Translations under genes and position numbers: made by a program
The notes under the pieces: model-generated
Databases searched by the model: none
Told to the model about the DNA's origin: nothing
What the model saw: only the letters and a program-made list of their open reading frames with translations
Shown: positions 8,067-16,743 of the stretch, piece after piece
Layout of the letters: every line of letters begins with the position of its first letter
Numbering within the stretch: position 1 is the first letter of the stretch
Assembly: GCF_000812565.1 (NCBI RefSeq)
Contig: NZ_JTAM01000049.1
Coordinates: 43,384-79,125 of the forward strand
Length of the DNA stretch: 35,742 nucleotides
Reading direction: 5' to 3'
Source of the DNA: Flammeovirga sp. OC4
Lineage (GTDB): Bacteria; Bacteroidota; Bacteroidia; Cytophagales; Flammeovirgaceae

Positions 8067-8208
8067 AATTTAGACGAGTTTACAATGTTATTAGGCTAAA
8101 TAGTTGGATCGTAACAATAAATTTCTGATGATTAGGTATAACTTAATTAAATCAAAGTAATTCTACTTATATAATTATTGAACTTTAAAGGGAGCAAACC
8201 TACAGATT

Positions 8209-8499
8209 ATGAGTATTATCAAGACTATTAAATTATTTTTTTCTGACAATCAAAGAACTATAGGAAAAGTAAATGATGAAAATGTTGAATTTGATCCTGC
8301 AGTGAACAAAGCTTACTATCAGCTTTTGAACCAAAGAATCAAAGAAAGAAAAGACAATCTAGACAAGCTTCAAAGAGCAGTAAGAGAGATGCAATGCACG
8401 TTTCAGGAAAATCAAACTGAAGCTTCTCATATTGCGAATTTGAAGGCATTGAACGCAATGATCGATTTAGAAGAACACCGTTTGGTAGAAGAATTTTAA
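8209..8499 (+). CDS. Small charged coiled-coil protein of unknown function
   Basis: I do not recognise this 96-residue protein. It has no signal peptide or membrane helix. Residues 1-30 are mixed (MSIIKTIKLFF then FDPAVNKAYY), and residues 35-93 form a long charged amphipathic helix or coiled coil (KERKDNLDKLQRAVREMQ and later ANLKALNAMIDLEEHRLVEEF) with a single cysteine. The ATG at 8209 is preceded by GGGAGC at a plausible distance. It is monocistronic: a long regulatory-looking gap lies upstream and its own terminator downstream. The strong helical character suggests a structural or adaptor role, which is inference only. Confidence 0.75.
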   Translation: MSIIKTIKLFFSDNQRTIGKVNDENVEFDPAVNKAYYQLLNQRIKERKDNLDKLQRAVREMQCTFQENQTEASHIANLKALNAMIDLEEHRLVEEF

Positions 8500-8623
8500 G
8501 GGAGGGAGATTTTTTTAGTTATAAGATCAGTTTTTTTTGACTCCCCTTTTAAATATATTTTCTGATTCTCATTGCCACAAGAAAAAAGATATAAACTATT
8601 TACTTTTCAAATACAAACTTGAA

Positions 8624-8657
8624 GTAGCAGAACGTAAAAAATTCTGCTACTTTTTTT
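8624..8657 (+). terminator. Intrinsic terminator after the coiled-coil gene
   Basis: GTAGCAGAA (8624-8632) and TTCTGCTAC (8642-8650) form a perfect nine-pair stem followed by seven T residues. Confidence 0.93.
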
Positions 8658-8709
8658 CTTTATTCTTTTACAGTTGTAACTTGACCGTTTTAAAGTATCC
8701 ATCCCTATT

Positions 8710-9645
8710 ATGGAAGAAATAAGGCTAAGGTCTTCATTTTATGAAAATATAGACGGTCAACATATTTTATTCCCTGAATCCTTTCTGGTGACAAGTCCGT
8801 ACATTGTTTATCAAAATATTGACTCATTTAATATAGTACACCTCAAGGGAAACCCAACAAAAAACCTTCGATTCATTAAGGAGTCCAATACCGATGGCTT
8901 TTTCTCTTTCTTATATATAAACTCATCTTTCCGTTTTTTACCTCCATCTAACAACGAGGAACAGTATCAGCACAGTGAAGAAAGCTGGAGCTATTTTTCA
9001 AATTGTCAAGAAGAGGAATACCTTTATTTTGATGCAGATAAAACGTTAGAATTAATCGTCATTACTTTTCCTTCTATACATGTATTTAAAAATATACATG
9101 AAAATGAGGTATTGAAAAACAGTTTTTCGGAAGTAAGAGAAGGCTATTTTTTATTCAAAAAAATGGATGCGACCATACTTCCAAAGCTACAGTATCTTTT
9201 GGAAGATGGGGATGCGAGTGATGTTTTTAGAAAATACTCCGACCTTTATTTATTGATTTATGACTTTGTAAGTATTTTGGTAGAAAGAGTTCAAAACAAG
9301 TGTATCCCTAAATATTACAGCTCTAATGACCTTGATAAAACGTTTAGAGTCAAAAAGTACCTTGAGCAAAATTATGCTTCTAAGAGTGAGCCTCATGACT
9401 TAGAAAAAGTGACAGGTTTTGGTTATAGCAAATTGAGAAAATTGTTTAAGGAAATTTTTGGGGTAACGATTCTACAATACGCTAATGATTACAAATTGCA
9501 GTTGGCGTATCAGTGGTTGCAAGAGGGAAAACACAATGTATCGGATTGTACTTATGGGTTAGGTTTTATCAGTGTGACCCATTTCGGTAGAATGTTCAAA
9601 GAAAAGTTTGGGGTTCAGCCTAGTAAAGTCTACAAATTCGGATAA
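8710..9645 (+). CDS. AraC/XylS-family transcriptional regulator
   Basis: The 311-residue protein has an unassigned N-terminal sensing region (about 1-205) and a C-terminal double helix-turn-helix. The first helix-turn-helix region lies around HDLEKVTGFGYSKLRKLFKEIFG, and the second around NVSDCTYGLGFISVTHFGRMFKEKFGVQPS, which matches the AraC family signature closely. The first half of the DNA-binding domain resembles the PchR/YbtA-like subset, but the N-terminal domain shows no ligand motif that I can name. The gene stands alone between two terminators, so its targets cannot be inferred from an operon; the downstream minus-strand genes are convergent. DNA-binding function is secure and the effector is unknown. 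Confidence 0.93.
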   Translation: MEEIRLRSSFYENIDGQHILFPESFLVTSPYIVYQNIDSFNIVHLKGNPTKNLRFIKESNTDGFFSFLYINSSFRFLPPSNNEEQYQHSEESWSYFSNCQEEEYLYFDADKTLELIVITFPSIHVFKNIHENEVLKNSFSEVREGYFLFKKMDATILPKLQYLLEDGDASDVFRKYSDLYLLIYDFVSILVERVQNKCIPKYYSSNDLDKTFRVKKYLEQNYASKSEPHDLEKVTGFGYSKLRKLFKEIFGVTILQYANDYKLQLAYQWLQEGKHNVSDCTYGLGFISVTHFGRMFKEKFGVQPSKVYKFG

Positions 9646-9672
9646 AAAAAGAGGAGTCCTTTGAACTCCTCT
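9644..9672. terminator. Shared terminator of convergent AraC and DUF2461 genes
   Basis: AGAGGAGT (9650-9657) pairs with ACTCCTCT (9665-9672). On the minus strand the stem is followed by seven U residues, making a strong terminator for the DUF2461 transcript. On the plus strand the T-rich flank is weaker. The A-run overlaps the AraC stop codon. Confidence 0.88.
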
Positions 9673-9720
9673 CTTCATTTTGTATTGACGAACTACATTC
9701 TTCCGTTTTAGAATGAACCA

Positions 9721-10389
9721 TTAATAAAGAGGTTCTCCGTTTGAGTCAGTAGTTAATACATTACTCATGTAATCAAAGAACGGTCTGATTTCGATGAAAC
9801 CTTTCATTATCTTTTCAGAAAAATCAGGAGCAGTTACTTCTTCATCTTTAAAAGTTCTGAAAAAGATAAATTGCTTTTTTCGGATCAAATCAATTGCGGG
9901 ATCATTTTTATCAAATCCTCTAGGGGCCGACTTTAATTCATCCCCATACATTTCTCCAAACATTTCTTTGAAAGAAGGAGCTTCAATGATGTCTCTTAAT
10001 TCGGTAGCGTCATATGAAAGTTCCTCTCGAATTCTTTTTAAATCATCAGAATTGGGACCATAAAAACCACCACCTACAATGGATTTATCACCTGGCTCAA
10101 GATGTAAATAATAACCGCCTCTCAGCATTGGTTTTATTCTTGAGAAATAACCACTGAAGTGCTTTTTGTAAGGAGATTTATCCTTTGAAAAACGGACATC
10201 TCTATAGATTCTATATATTTTATGTCCTTCAATCTGATCTGTTTGTGACAACTCATCTTGTATCTCTTGAAATAAAGATTTTACGGTTTGAAGGTGTTTC
10301 TGATAAGTAGGTTTATTTTCATTAAACCAATCCCTATTATTGTTTTCCCCTAGGTCTTTAAGGTATTGAAAAAGCTCTTCTGTGATCAT
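9721..10389 (-). CDS. DUF2461 family protein
   Basis: The 222-residue protein matches the DUF2461 family from memory. It begins FQYLKDLGENNNRDWFNENKPTYQ, contains KIYRIYRDVRFSKDKSPYKKHFSGYF, and then YYLHLEPGDKSIVGGGFYGP, all typical of that family. There is no signal peptide. The family is widespread in Bacteroidota and has no established biochemical activity that I can state. It is the second gene of a two-gene minus-strand unit, ten bases after the exported protein gene, and ends at the shared terminator. The family call is firm and the function unknown. Confidence 0.9.
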   Translation of the reverse strand: MITEELFQYLKDLGENNNRDWFNENKPTYQKHLQTVKSLFQEIQDELSQTDQIEGHKIYRIYRDVRFSKDKSPYKKHFSGYFSRIKPMLRGGYYLHLEPGDKSIVGGGFYGPNSDDLKRIREELSYDATELRDIIEAPSFKEMFGEMYGDELKSAPRGFDKNDPAIDLIRKKQFIFFRTFKDEEVTAPDFSEKIMKGFIEIRPFFDYMSNVLTTDSNGEPLY

Positions 10390-10399
10390 ATTAAATAGA

Positions 10400-11104
10400 T
10401 TATTGAATTAAAGTGTAATAATGGGTGAACATTTCCTTTACATCTTCTTTATTCTTTATTTTTAATTTATTCGATTTCGCAAACTTTTGAATAGCACTTT
10501 TTTGTTGGCCAAATAGCAAGAAGAATGCTTTGTCTTTACTGCCTATTTCTAACAGCTTACCATTTTTTCTATGATATAATACTGATTTTCCCCAAACATA
10601 CTGATCTTTTTGATCAGAGTTATAAGAATTGCTAGATGTATTATCTTTCTTGATAAATTTTTTAGTTAGCATTTTATAAACCTGAAAATGTTCGTCAGCA
10701 TAGATTACCTCCATATAATAAGGTTTCTTTTGAATAAAACACTGCTCAAAATGAGTCATTCTATTTTCATCTTTCCATCTAAATGCCTTAACGTTAAGTC
10801 TATTAATAACAATGATGTTTTCTTCCGTTTTCTTGTACCAAAGCTCATCATTATACACGTTGAAGCGTAACTGAATATCTTTATACTCAGTACCATCATT
10901 GACGGTTACTGCACCGGTTTTCCACCCTTCATTGTAAAAAGGAGAGCCTTTGAAATCATTTTTTTGATTTTCATAAAGAAGGGAGACATTCAACTGATCC
11001 GGGTCGGCCAACTCATAAAGGTTTGTATTTTGAGTGACTTGTGCTTGAGCATTAAATTGGCAGGCGAATAGAGTTAGAAGAAGTATTAAAAGTATATTTG
11101 TCAT
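10400..11104 (-). CDS. Exported protein of unknown function
   Basis: The frame extends to 11236, but the ATG at 11104 places a classic signal peptide at the N terminus (MTNILLILLLTLFACQFNAQAQ), so the 234-residue product is preferred. Cleavage could follow AQA. A LFAC string offers a weaker lipobox alternative. The mature part is beta-rich, with segments such as GSPFYNEGWKTGAVTVNDGTEYKDIQLRFNVYNDELW and VLYHRKNGKLLEIG that I associate with a conserved Bacteroidota periplasmic family without a known role. The C-terminal 45 residues are lysine-rich and helical. It heads a two-gene unit with the DUF2461 gene and diverges from the symporter across a 150-base promoter region. Confidence 0.75.
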   Translation of the reverse strand: MTNILLILLLTLFACQFNAQAQVTQNTNLYELADPDQLNVSLLYENQKNDFKGSPFYNEGWKTGAVTVNDGTEYKDIQLRFNVYNDELWYKKTEENIIVINRLNVKAFRWKDENRMTHFEQCFIQKKPYYMEVIYADEHFQVYKMLTKKFIKKDNTSSNSYNSDQKDQYVWGKSVLYHRKNGKLLEIGSKDKAFFLLFGQQKSAIQKFAKSNKLKIKNKEDVKEMFTHYYTLIQ

Positions 11105-11257
11105 GATAAAATGATTATAAAATTGGTTTTCTATGTACCGTTGATGTGAAGTATAATCGATCAAAAACGGTTTAGGTCGTATAATTAATTGAAATTGTTG
11201 TACAAGATAAGTATAAAAATTATATTCATTTTTCATAAAAATATGATTTTTTAAACT

Positions 11258-12715
11258 ATGTCAGCAACAACCGTATTTATTGTCATTTTCCTCTATTTCT
11301 CCTTTTTGATGTTAATCTCTTTTCTCACTTCAGAGAAAGGTGAGAATCAGTCTAATTCGTTTTTTACTGCCAACAGAAACTCCAAATGGTACTTGGTGGC
11401 TTATGGTATGGTGGGTGCTACGCTGTCAGGTGTGACTTTTATTTCTGTACCTGGTATGGTTGCAAAATCGGGGTGGAGTTACCTTCAGTTTATGATGGGG
11501 AATATGGTTGGGTATGCAGTCATTGCGTATTTATTAATACCATTGTTCTACAGCAAAAAAATGATATCGATCTATCAATACCTCAAAGAAAGGTTTGGTA
11601 TAGTGAGTTATAAAACGGGTTCCTTTTTCTTTTTGGTCTCCCAAACATTAGGGGCAGCTTTTAGACTCTATTTGGCAGCTATGGTGCTTCAAATTGCTTT
11701 TTTTGATGAGTTTAATATTCCATTTGCCATTTCAGTACTGATCACCATTTTATTGATTTGGTTGTATACTTTTAAAGGAGGAATAAAAACAATTGTTTGG
11801 ACAGATACATTACAAACGACATTTCTAATTTTAGCGGTAATATGGACCATTTATACGATTTCTGATTCATTAAATATGAATTTAGGTAGTATGGTAACCA
11901 CCGTTTGGGAGAGTCAGATGTCTGATATTGTTGTGAGTGATTGGAAGGCTGGGAATTTCTTTTGGAAACAGTTTTTCGCGGGTATTTTCATTACAATATC
12001 AATGAATGGTTTGGATCAGAATATCATGCAGAAAAACCTTACTTGTAAGTCGGTAAAAGAAGCACAGAAAAACGTACTTTGGTTTGCTTTGGCATTTTTC
12101 ATAGCCACGGTCGTATTTTTAGCTTTAGGCGTTTTATTGTATGAATACATCGCTTACCATGGGATTCAAGCCCCAGAACGATCAGATGAACTTTACCCAT
12201 TGTTGGCTTTAAATCACTTTGGTTTATTTACGGCGATTGTCTTTTTATTGGGTATTACTGCGGCCGCTTTTTCAAGTGCAGATTCGGCCCTTACAGCACT
12301 TACTACAGCTTTTTGTATTGACTTTTTATCGATGGATAAAAGTCACGAGAATAATAATAAAAAAAGGAAAATTGTACATCTAGGTTTTTCTTTGCTATTG
12401 TTTTTAGTCATTGTAGGTTTTAGGGCTTTAAATGATGATACGGTAGTTTCGAAAGTATTCAAATGGGCAGGGTATACCTATGGACCATTATTAGGCTTGT
12501 TTGTTTTTGGAATTTATACAGGCCGGAAAGTCAAGGATAAATTTGTAGTTTATTTATGCCTTTTTTCTCCTGTTGCATCTTATTTAATCAATTCTTATTC
12601 CAAAGAATTATTCTTTGGTTATCAATTCGGTTTTGAGATTTTATTGGTCAATGCCGCTATTACAATTTTGGGATTATATCTCTTGTCATCGACAAATGAT
12701 TCAGTTGATAAATGA
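11258..12715 (+). CDS. Sodium:solute symporter (SSS) family transporter
   Basis: The 485-residue integral membrane protein has about 13 hydrophobic helices and the SSS family hallmarks. These are an early GATLSGVTFISVPG segment, the GGIKTIVWTDTLQT motif after helix 5, and ITAAAFSSADSALTALTTAF, where the serines fit the Na2-site region. It should couple sodium influx to uptake of a small solute across the inner membrane. The substrate cannot be told from sequence; in Bacteroidota this subgroup often takes sugars or sialic-acid-like solutes. It diverges from the exported protein gene and has its own terminator, followed by an HGSNAT-like acyltransferase. The adjacency hints at amino-sugar use, which is only inference. 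Confidence 0.93.
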   Translation: MSATTVFIVIFLYFSFLMLISFLTSEKGENQSNSFFTANRNSKWYLVAYGMVGATLSGVTFISVPGMVAKSGWSYLQFMMGNMVGYAVIAYLLIPLFYSKKMISIYQYLKERFGIVSYKTGSFFFLVSQTLGAAFRLYLAAMVLQIAFFDEFNIPFAISVLITILLIWLYTFKGGIKTIVWTDTLQTTFLILAVIWTIYTISDSLNMNLGSMVTTVWESQMSDIVVSDWKAGNFFWKQFFAGIFITISMNGLDQNIMQKNLTCKSVKEAQKNVLWFALAFFIATVVFLALGVLLYEYIAYHGIQAPERSDELYPLLALNHFGLFTAIVFLLGITAAAFSSADSALTALTTAFCIDFLSMDKSHENNNKKRKIVHLGFSLLLFLVIVGFRALNDDTVVSKVFKWAGYTYGPLLGLFVFGIYTGRKVKDKFVVYLCLFSPVASYLINSYSKELFFGYQFGFEILLVNAAITILGLYLLSSTNDSVDK

Positions 12716-12768
12716 AAAAAGGTTGTTAGTATATGAATATGTGCTAGTAGTCTAAAATTGTTGATTAT

Positions 12769-12813
12769 AAAAAGTGCTCAAATTACATTTATTGTGTATT
12801 AGGGCACTTTTTT
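12769..12813 (+). terminator. Intrinsic terminator of the symporter gene
   Basis: AAAAAGTGC (12769-12777) pairs with GCACTTTTT (12804-12812), with TACA/TGTA pairing possible inside the 26-base loop, and the stem runs into a T-run. Confidence 0.8.
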
Positions 12814-12872
12814 ATAAACACAACAGGTTTACATTTGTCCTATTACCTTTCTAATAAATGAAATGAATAATA

Positions 12873-13976
12873 ATGAACAAATCTGAACGCATACTATCAC
12901 TTGACATATTTCGTGGCTTAACGGTAATATTGATGATCTTGGTAAATAATCCAGGCACTTGGTCTGCTATTTACCCTCCTTTCCAACATGCTCAATGGCA
13001 TGGTTGTACACCTACGGATTTAGTGTTTCCATTTTTCTTATTTATAGTAGGTGTTTCCATTAGTTTTTCAATGTCTAAAGTAAAAAATAACCCTATTAAA
13101 CGACCAACGGCTATGCGTAAAGCACTTTGGCGAGGAGCAAAGCTTATAGGGATTGGTTTGTTTTTAGGATTGTTTCCATTTTTCAATTTTGCAGAGATGA
13201 GAATTCCCGGCGTATTGCAAAGAATCGGTGTGGTATTTATCATTACTTCTGCCTTATTTCTTTATGCAGACAGGAAAACAATTTTGGCTACATTGATATG
13301 CCTTTTGGTGGTTTATTGGCTTGTCATGACCATCGTTCCAGTACCAGGAATTGGAGTACCTAATCTGGACGACCCGAATGCTGTACTTTCAGCATACATT
13401 GACCAATTACTTTTGAAAGGGCATATGTGGTCAGGGACTAAAACATGGGACCCCGAAGGAGTATTTACTACTATACCAGCCATCGGAACAGCAATTTTAG
13501 GTTTGTTTTCAGGTGAAATTGTTAAAAAATATAAAGGGAATGAAGTTGTAAAAAGGTTGACAGTTTGGGGAGTTGTCGGTGTGGTCATTGGTCAGTTATG
13601 GGGCATTGTTTTTCCGATCAATAAAAGTCTTTGGACTTCTTCTTATGTGCTTTATACTGGAGGTTTGGGAGCAATCACTTTAGGCCTGTCTTATTACATT
13701 TTTGATTATAAAAAGAAGGGAAGAGATCATGTTTTAATACCAAGGGCTTTTGGTTTAAATCCTATGGCAGCTTATGTATTAGCAGAGATGATCGCTCGAT
13801 TAATAGGAGTGATTTCCATAGGCGATGCAACAATAAAAGGCCACATCTTTTCATTGATTTCCTTAAATGCTTTTCCAATAGAAGCAAATAGTTTATTATT
13901 TGCATTCTCTTATGTAACACTGATTGGTATTCCGATCTTAATTTTATATAGAAAAAATATTGTGATTAAAGTTTAA
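12873..13976 (+). CDS. HGSNAT/NagX-like membrane acyltransferase (DUF5009 type)
   Basis: The 367-residue protein has about ten membrane helices. Its N terminus (LDIFRGLTVILMILVNNPG) and the segment FQHAQWHGCTPTDLVFPFFLFIVG match the family of human heparan-alpha-glucosaminide N-acetyltransferase and bacterial NagX/DUF1624/DUF5009 proteins. His39 corresponds to the proposed catalytic histidine of that family, and Asp49 is conserved next to it. These proteins are thought to carry acetyl groups across the membrane onto amino sugars, or in bacteria to help with N-acetylglucosamine uptake. It stands between two terminators, after an SSS symporter. The family is secure and the substrate is inferred. 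Confidence 0.88.
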   Translation: MNKSERILSLDIFRGLTVILMILVNNPGTWSAIYPPFQHAQWHGCTPTDLVFPFFLFIVGVSISFSMSKVKNNPIKRPTAMRKALWRGAKLIGIGLFLGLFPFFNFAEMRIPGVLQRIGVVFIITSALFLYADRKTILATLICLLVVYWLVMTIVPVPGIGVPNLDDPNAVLSAYIDQLLLKGHMWSGTKTWDPEGVFTTIPAIGTAILGLFSGEIVKKYKGNEVVKRLTVWGVVGVVIGQLWGIVFPINKSLWTSSYVLYTGGLGAITLGLSYYIFDYKKKGRDHVLIPRAFGLNPMAAYVLAEMIARLIGVISIGDATIKGHIFSLISLNAFPIEANSLLFAFSYVTLIGIPILILYRKNIVIKV

Positions 13977-14008
13977 GGATCGATAGTAAAACATACTAAT
14001 CTTTAGAT

Positions 14009-14045
14009 AAGAGGTTAATTTCATTGAGAAGTTAGCCTCTTTTTT
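14009..14045 (+). terminator. Intrinsic terminator of the acyltransferase gene
   Basis: AAGAGGTTAA (14009-14018) pairs with TTAGCCTCTT (14032-14041), with one G-U pair, and continues into a T-run ending at 14045. The candidate regulator site begins at the next base. Confidence 0.88.
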
Positions 14046-14060
14046 GTCTACGTGAATCAC
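14046..14060 (+). promoter_or_regulatory. Candidate response-regulator binding site 1
   Basis: GTCTACGTGAATCAC has an inner dyad GTGA-A-TCAC and lies 107 bases before the histidine kinase start. It matches the copy at 17391-17405 in 14 of 15 bases and the inverted copy at 17633-17647 less closely. Autoregulation by the NarL-type regulator encoded downstream is the simplest reading. Confidence 0.55.
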
Positions 14061-14167
14061 ATAATACATCGATTTTCGACATTCGCCTAGCATTGTAACT
14101 TTTTCTTTGATTAAATTTAAATACTGTAAAAGGTAGTACACCGAATTTCTCATTTTATTGATTATAA

Positions 14168-16738
14168 ATGATAAACTTATTAAGGGACAGTAAAAAAAGA
14201 ACCTTCTTAGTACTCTTCACATTAAGTGTCGTTCTCATTTTTGGGATTTTATTTACCCTGATGCTGTTGTTCGAAAATCAAAAGATTTTGTTTGACAGTC
14301 AGGTGAATCGATATAATTCATACCGTTTGGGTGATGCTTTAAAACAAAGCGATGATTTACTGACAGAATATTGTAAGAATTATGTGGTTACACAAGACAG
14401 TATTTGGGAAGAAAAATATTGGGAAGTAGTAGCAATGCGGGAAGGGAAAATTCCTCAAAATAGTGGTTGGACTCGATCCATTTTGGACAGTATGTATCAT
14501 ATGGGTTTTTCTGAAAACGAATTTGGCTTGTTGAAAGTAGCCTTAGATAATTCGAATCAGTTGATAGAAAAAGAAACGATGGCTTTTAATGCATCCAAAG
14601 GGATATTTTTAGATAGCTTGAAACACTACACCATCAAAGGAGATAAAGATATTGAATTGGCATTGGAGATTTTACATAGTAAAGAGTATTTATTATTAAA
14701 GAAAGAGATTGCTGAACCACTGATCAAATTTGAAAGCCTGATTGAAACGAGGACCAAGTCTACTGTTGAAAAATATAAAGATAAAGGAGAGTTTTTATTG
14801 CTGCTTATTTTGTTCTTTACATTATTAGCGATCTTAATCTCCATCATTACTTACTCTATGATCATCAAAAGACTCAATCAGAAAGAAGAATTGGCAGATG
14901 AATTAGAGGTAAGAAGTAACGAACAGGCCTGTTTATATAGGGTCTCCCAATTACTTGAAAATACAGAGAAAAGTATTGAGCATGTATTGGAGTCTACCGT
15001 TTTTATTATTCCATATGGATTGAAACATACTGATGACCCGCATGTTCGAATTACTTTTCAGTCTAACCTCTACGGTTCAATTAATTTTAAAGAGACCAAT
15101 AAAAAACAAGAAGTACCAATCATTATCAGAGGAGAGGAGCTAGGTAAAATTGAAGTGTTTTATAAAAATGGAGCTTTAATTGATGAAGATCACAGTAATG
15201 ATGTTTTACACTTGATCGAGACAATCGCCTCATTACTTTCTAACTTTTATGAGAGGAACACTTATTTTAAAAATTTAAAGGAAACCAATACGATTCTTCA
15301 GAAAGAGATCCAACTAAAAGAAAAAACCGAGAAAGAGTTGCGAAAAAGTGATGAGCGATTCAGCTTATCTACTATTGCCAATAATTCTGGAATTTGGGAT
15401 TTAGATGTCAATTCGGGGGTGTGTTATTGGTCTCCGATTCACTATCAAATCTTGGGTTATGATGAGGGAGAAATCATTCCTACCATTGATTTTATTCGAA
15501 GTATCATTCATCATGAGGATCAATCTACATTTGATCAGCATTTTAATGCACACATCAGAAATGGTCAACCTTTGGATTATGAGGCCCGATTTTATACCAA
15601 ATTGAAAGAAGTAAAGTGGTGTCATATCACTGGTGCATCTTCAAGAAATGAAATAGGAGATGCCACCCGAATTGTAGGGACATTTACTGATATCACAGAA
15701 AAGAAAGTAGCTGCAACCGCATTGTTGGAAAAAGAGCAGCAACTTCAATATGCCTTAGATGTTTCTAACGAAGGAATATGGGAAATCTTCAAAGCGTCTG
15801 ATACCATTTTATTTAGTGAAAGATGTTTTACAATGCTAGGGTTTGAACCAACTGATGAGGAAAATGATCCTTTGACTTTTTGGCAATCTATAATCCCTCT
15901 TGAAGAACAAAGTAAAGCATTGGTCAATCAGATGTCCGAAATAAAAACTACAGGGATTCACGACAGTATTTATAGACTTAGAACCAAATCTGAAGATTAT
16001 AAATGGATTCACACCAAAGGTAAAGCCGTCGAGTTTGATCCTGATGGAACCCCTATCCGTATTGTTGGTACCATGTCTGACATCACTGAACGTATGAAGC
16101 AAGAAGAGAAGATTGTCAGTGCAGTGTTGGAGACCGAAGACAAAGAAAGAAGTCGAATTGCAAGAGAAATTCATGATGGTTTACAGCAAACAATGACTAC
16201 CTCTCTTATGAGTTTTGAGAAGCTTAGGTCCTCTTTATTATTTCAAAATGAGACAGAAGATGAAAGGTTTCAGTTAGGCTATAAATACCTGAAAAATGCG
16301 ATTGAGGAAAGCCGGACTTTAGCGTATAATCTTATGCCTAAAGTAGTGGATGAAAATGGAATTGTTGAAGCCATAAATGCATTGATAACTGCAATAGCTC
16401 CTTCTTCTAAAACAGTGTTTTCTTTTGATCAAAATTTAAATGAACACCGTTTAAAACTTTCTGTTGAAATGACATTGTATAGAATTACGCAAGAAGCGAT
16501 CAATAATGTGATAAAATATGCCGAAGCTGAGCAGTGCAATATTCAACTCTTAAAGCATTCTGATGTTTTACTTTTGACAATTGATGATAATGGAGTCGGT
16601 TTTGATCGTGTTGAGACACATAAAACATTTGGCATCAACAGTATGAGGACAAGAGCCGAATCAGTAGGAGCTTATTTTGAAATTAATAGCCAAAAAGGGA
16701 AAGGAACTCAGATTTTAGTTGAACTACCATTGAATTAA
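14168..16738 (+). CDS. Large NarL-type sensor histidine kinase with PAS domains
   Basis: This 856-residue kinase should phosphorylate the response regulator encoded six bases downstream. Helix 1 (about 12-34) and helix 2 (about 208-233) flank a helical periplasmic sensor with SYRLGDALKQSDDLLTEYCKNYVVTQD, a four-helix-bundle type domain seen in other kinases. A GAF-like segment spans roughly 250-365 (YRVSQLLENTEKSIEHVLE, GKIEVFYKNG). A coiled coil leads to two PAS/PAC domains, about 395-515 and 520-642, both ending in VGT(F/M)(T/S)DITE. HisKA_3 has phosphoacceptor His669 in REIHDGLQQ. The HATPase has QEAINNVIKYA, DDNGVGF and FGINSMRTRA. The layout is that of two-component kinases paired with LuxR-type regulators. 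The ligand is unknown. A shared 15-base motif lies upstream. Confidence 0.96.
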   Translation: MINLLRDSKKRTFLVLFTLSVVLIFGILFTLMLLFENQKILFDSQVNRYNSYRLGDALKQSDDLLTEYCKNYVVTQDSIWEEKYWEVVAMREGKIPQNSGWTRSILDSMYHMGFSENEFGLLKVALDNSNQLIEKETMAFNASKGIFLDSLKHYTIKGDKDIELALEILHSKEYLLLKKEIAEPLIKFESLIETRTKSTVEKYKDKGEFLLLLILFFTLLAILISIITYSMIIKRLNQKEELADELEVRSNEQACLYRVSQLLENTEKSIEHVLESTVFIIPYGLKHTDDPHVRITFQSNLYGSINFKETNKKQEVPIIIRGEELGKIEVFYKNGALIDEDHSNDVLHLIETIASLLSNFYERNTYFKNLKETNTILQKEIQLKEKTEKELRKSDERFSLSTIANNSGIWDLDVNSGVCYWSPIHYQILGYDEGEIIPTIDFIRSIIHHEDQSTFDQHFNAHIRNGQPLDYEARFYTKLKEVKWCHITGASSRNEIGDATRIVGTFTDITEKKVAATALLEKEQQLQYALDVSNEGIWEIFKASDTILFSERCFTMLGFEPTDEENDPLTFWQSIIPLEEQSKALVNQMSEIKTTGIHDSIYRLRTKSEDYKWIHTKGKAVEFDPDGTPIRIVGTMSDITERMKQEEKIVSAVLETEDKERSRIAREIHDGLQQTMTTSLMSFEKLRSSLLFQNETEDERFQLGYKYLKNAIEESRTLAYNLMPKVVDENGIVEAINALITAIAPSSKTVFSFDQNLNEHRLKLSVEMTLYRITQEAINNVIKYAEAEQCNIQLLKHSDVLLLTIDDNGVGFDRVETHKTFGINSMRTRAESVGAYFEINSQKGKGTQILVELPLN

Positions 16739-16743
16739 AAAAT

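Larger units (their letters stand above)
7685..8208. other. Intergenic region with ATGTTAA cluster
   Basis: This 524-base gap begins with the menD terminator. It then contains six exact ATGTTAA heptamers between 7812 and 8066, listed separately. No open frame with protein-like text was seen. Confidence 0.6.

Noticed and set aside
8537-8722. 61-codon plus-strand frame between the coiled-coil gene and the AraC regulator
   Set aside because: It reads straight through a strong terminator hairpin (8624-8657) and overlaps the AraC start, so it is not a believable gene.
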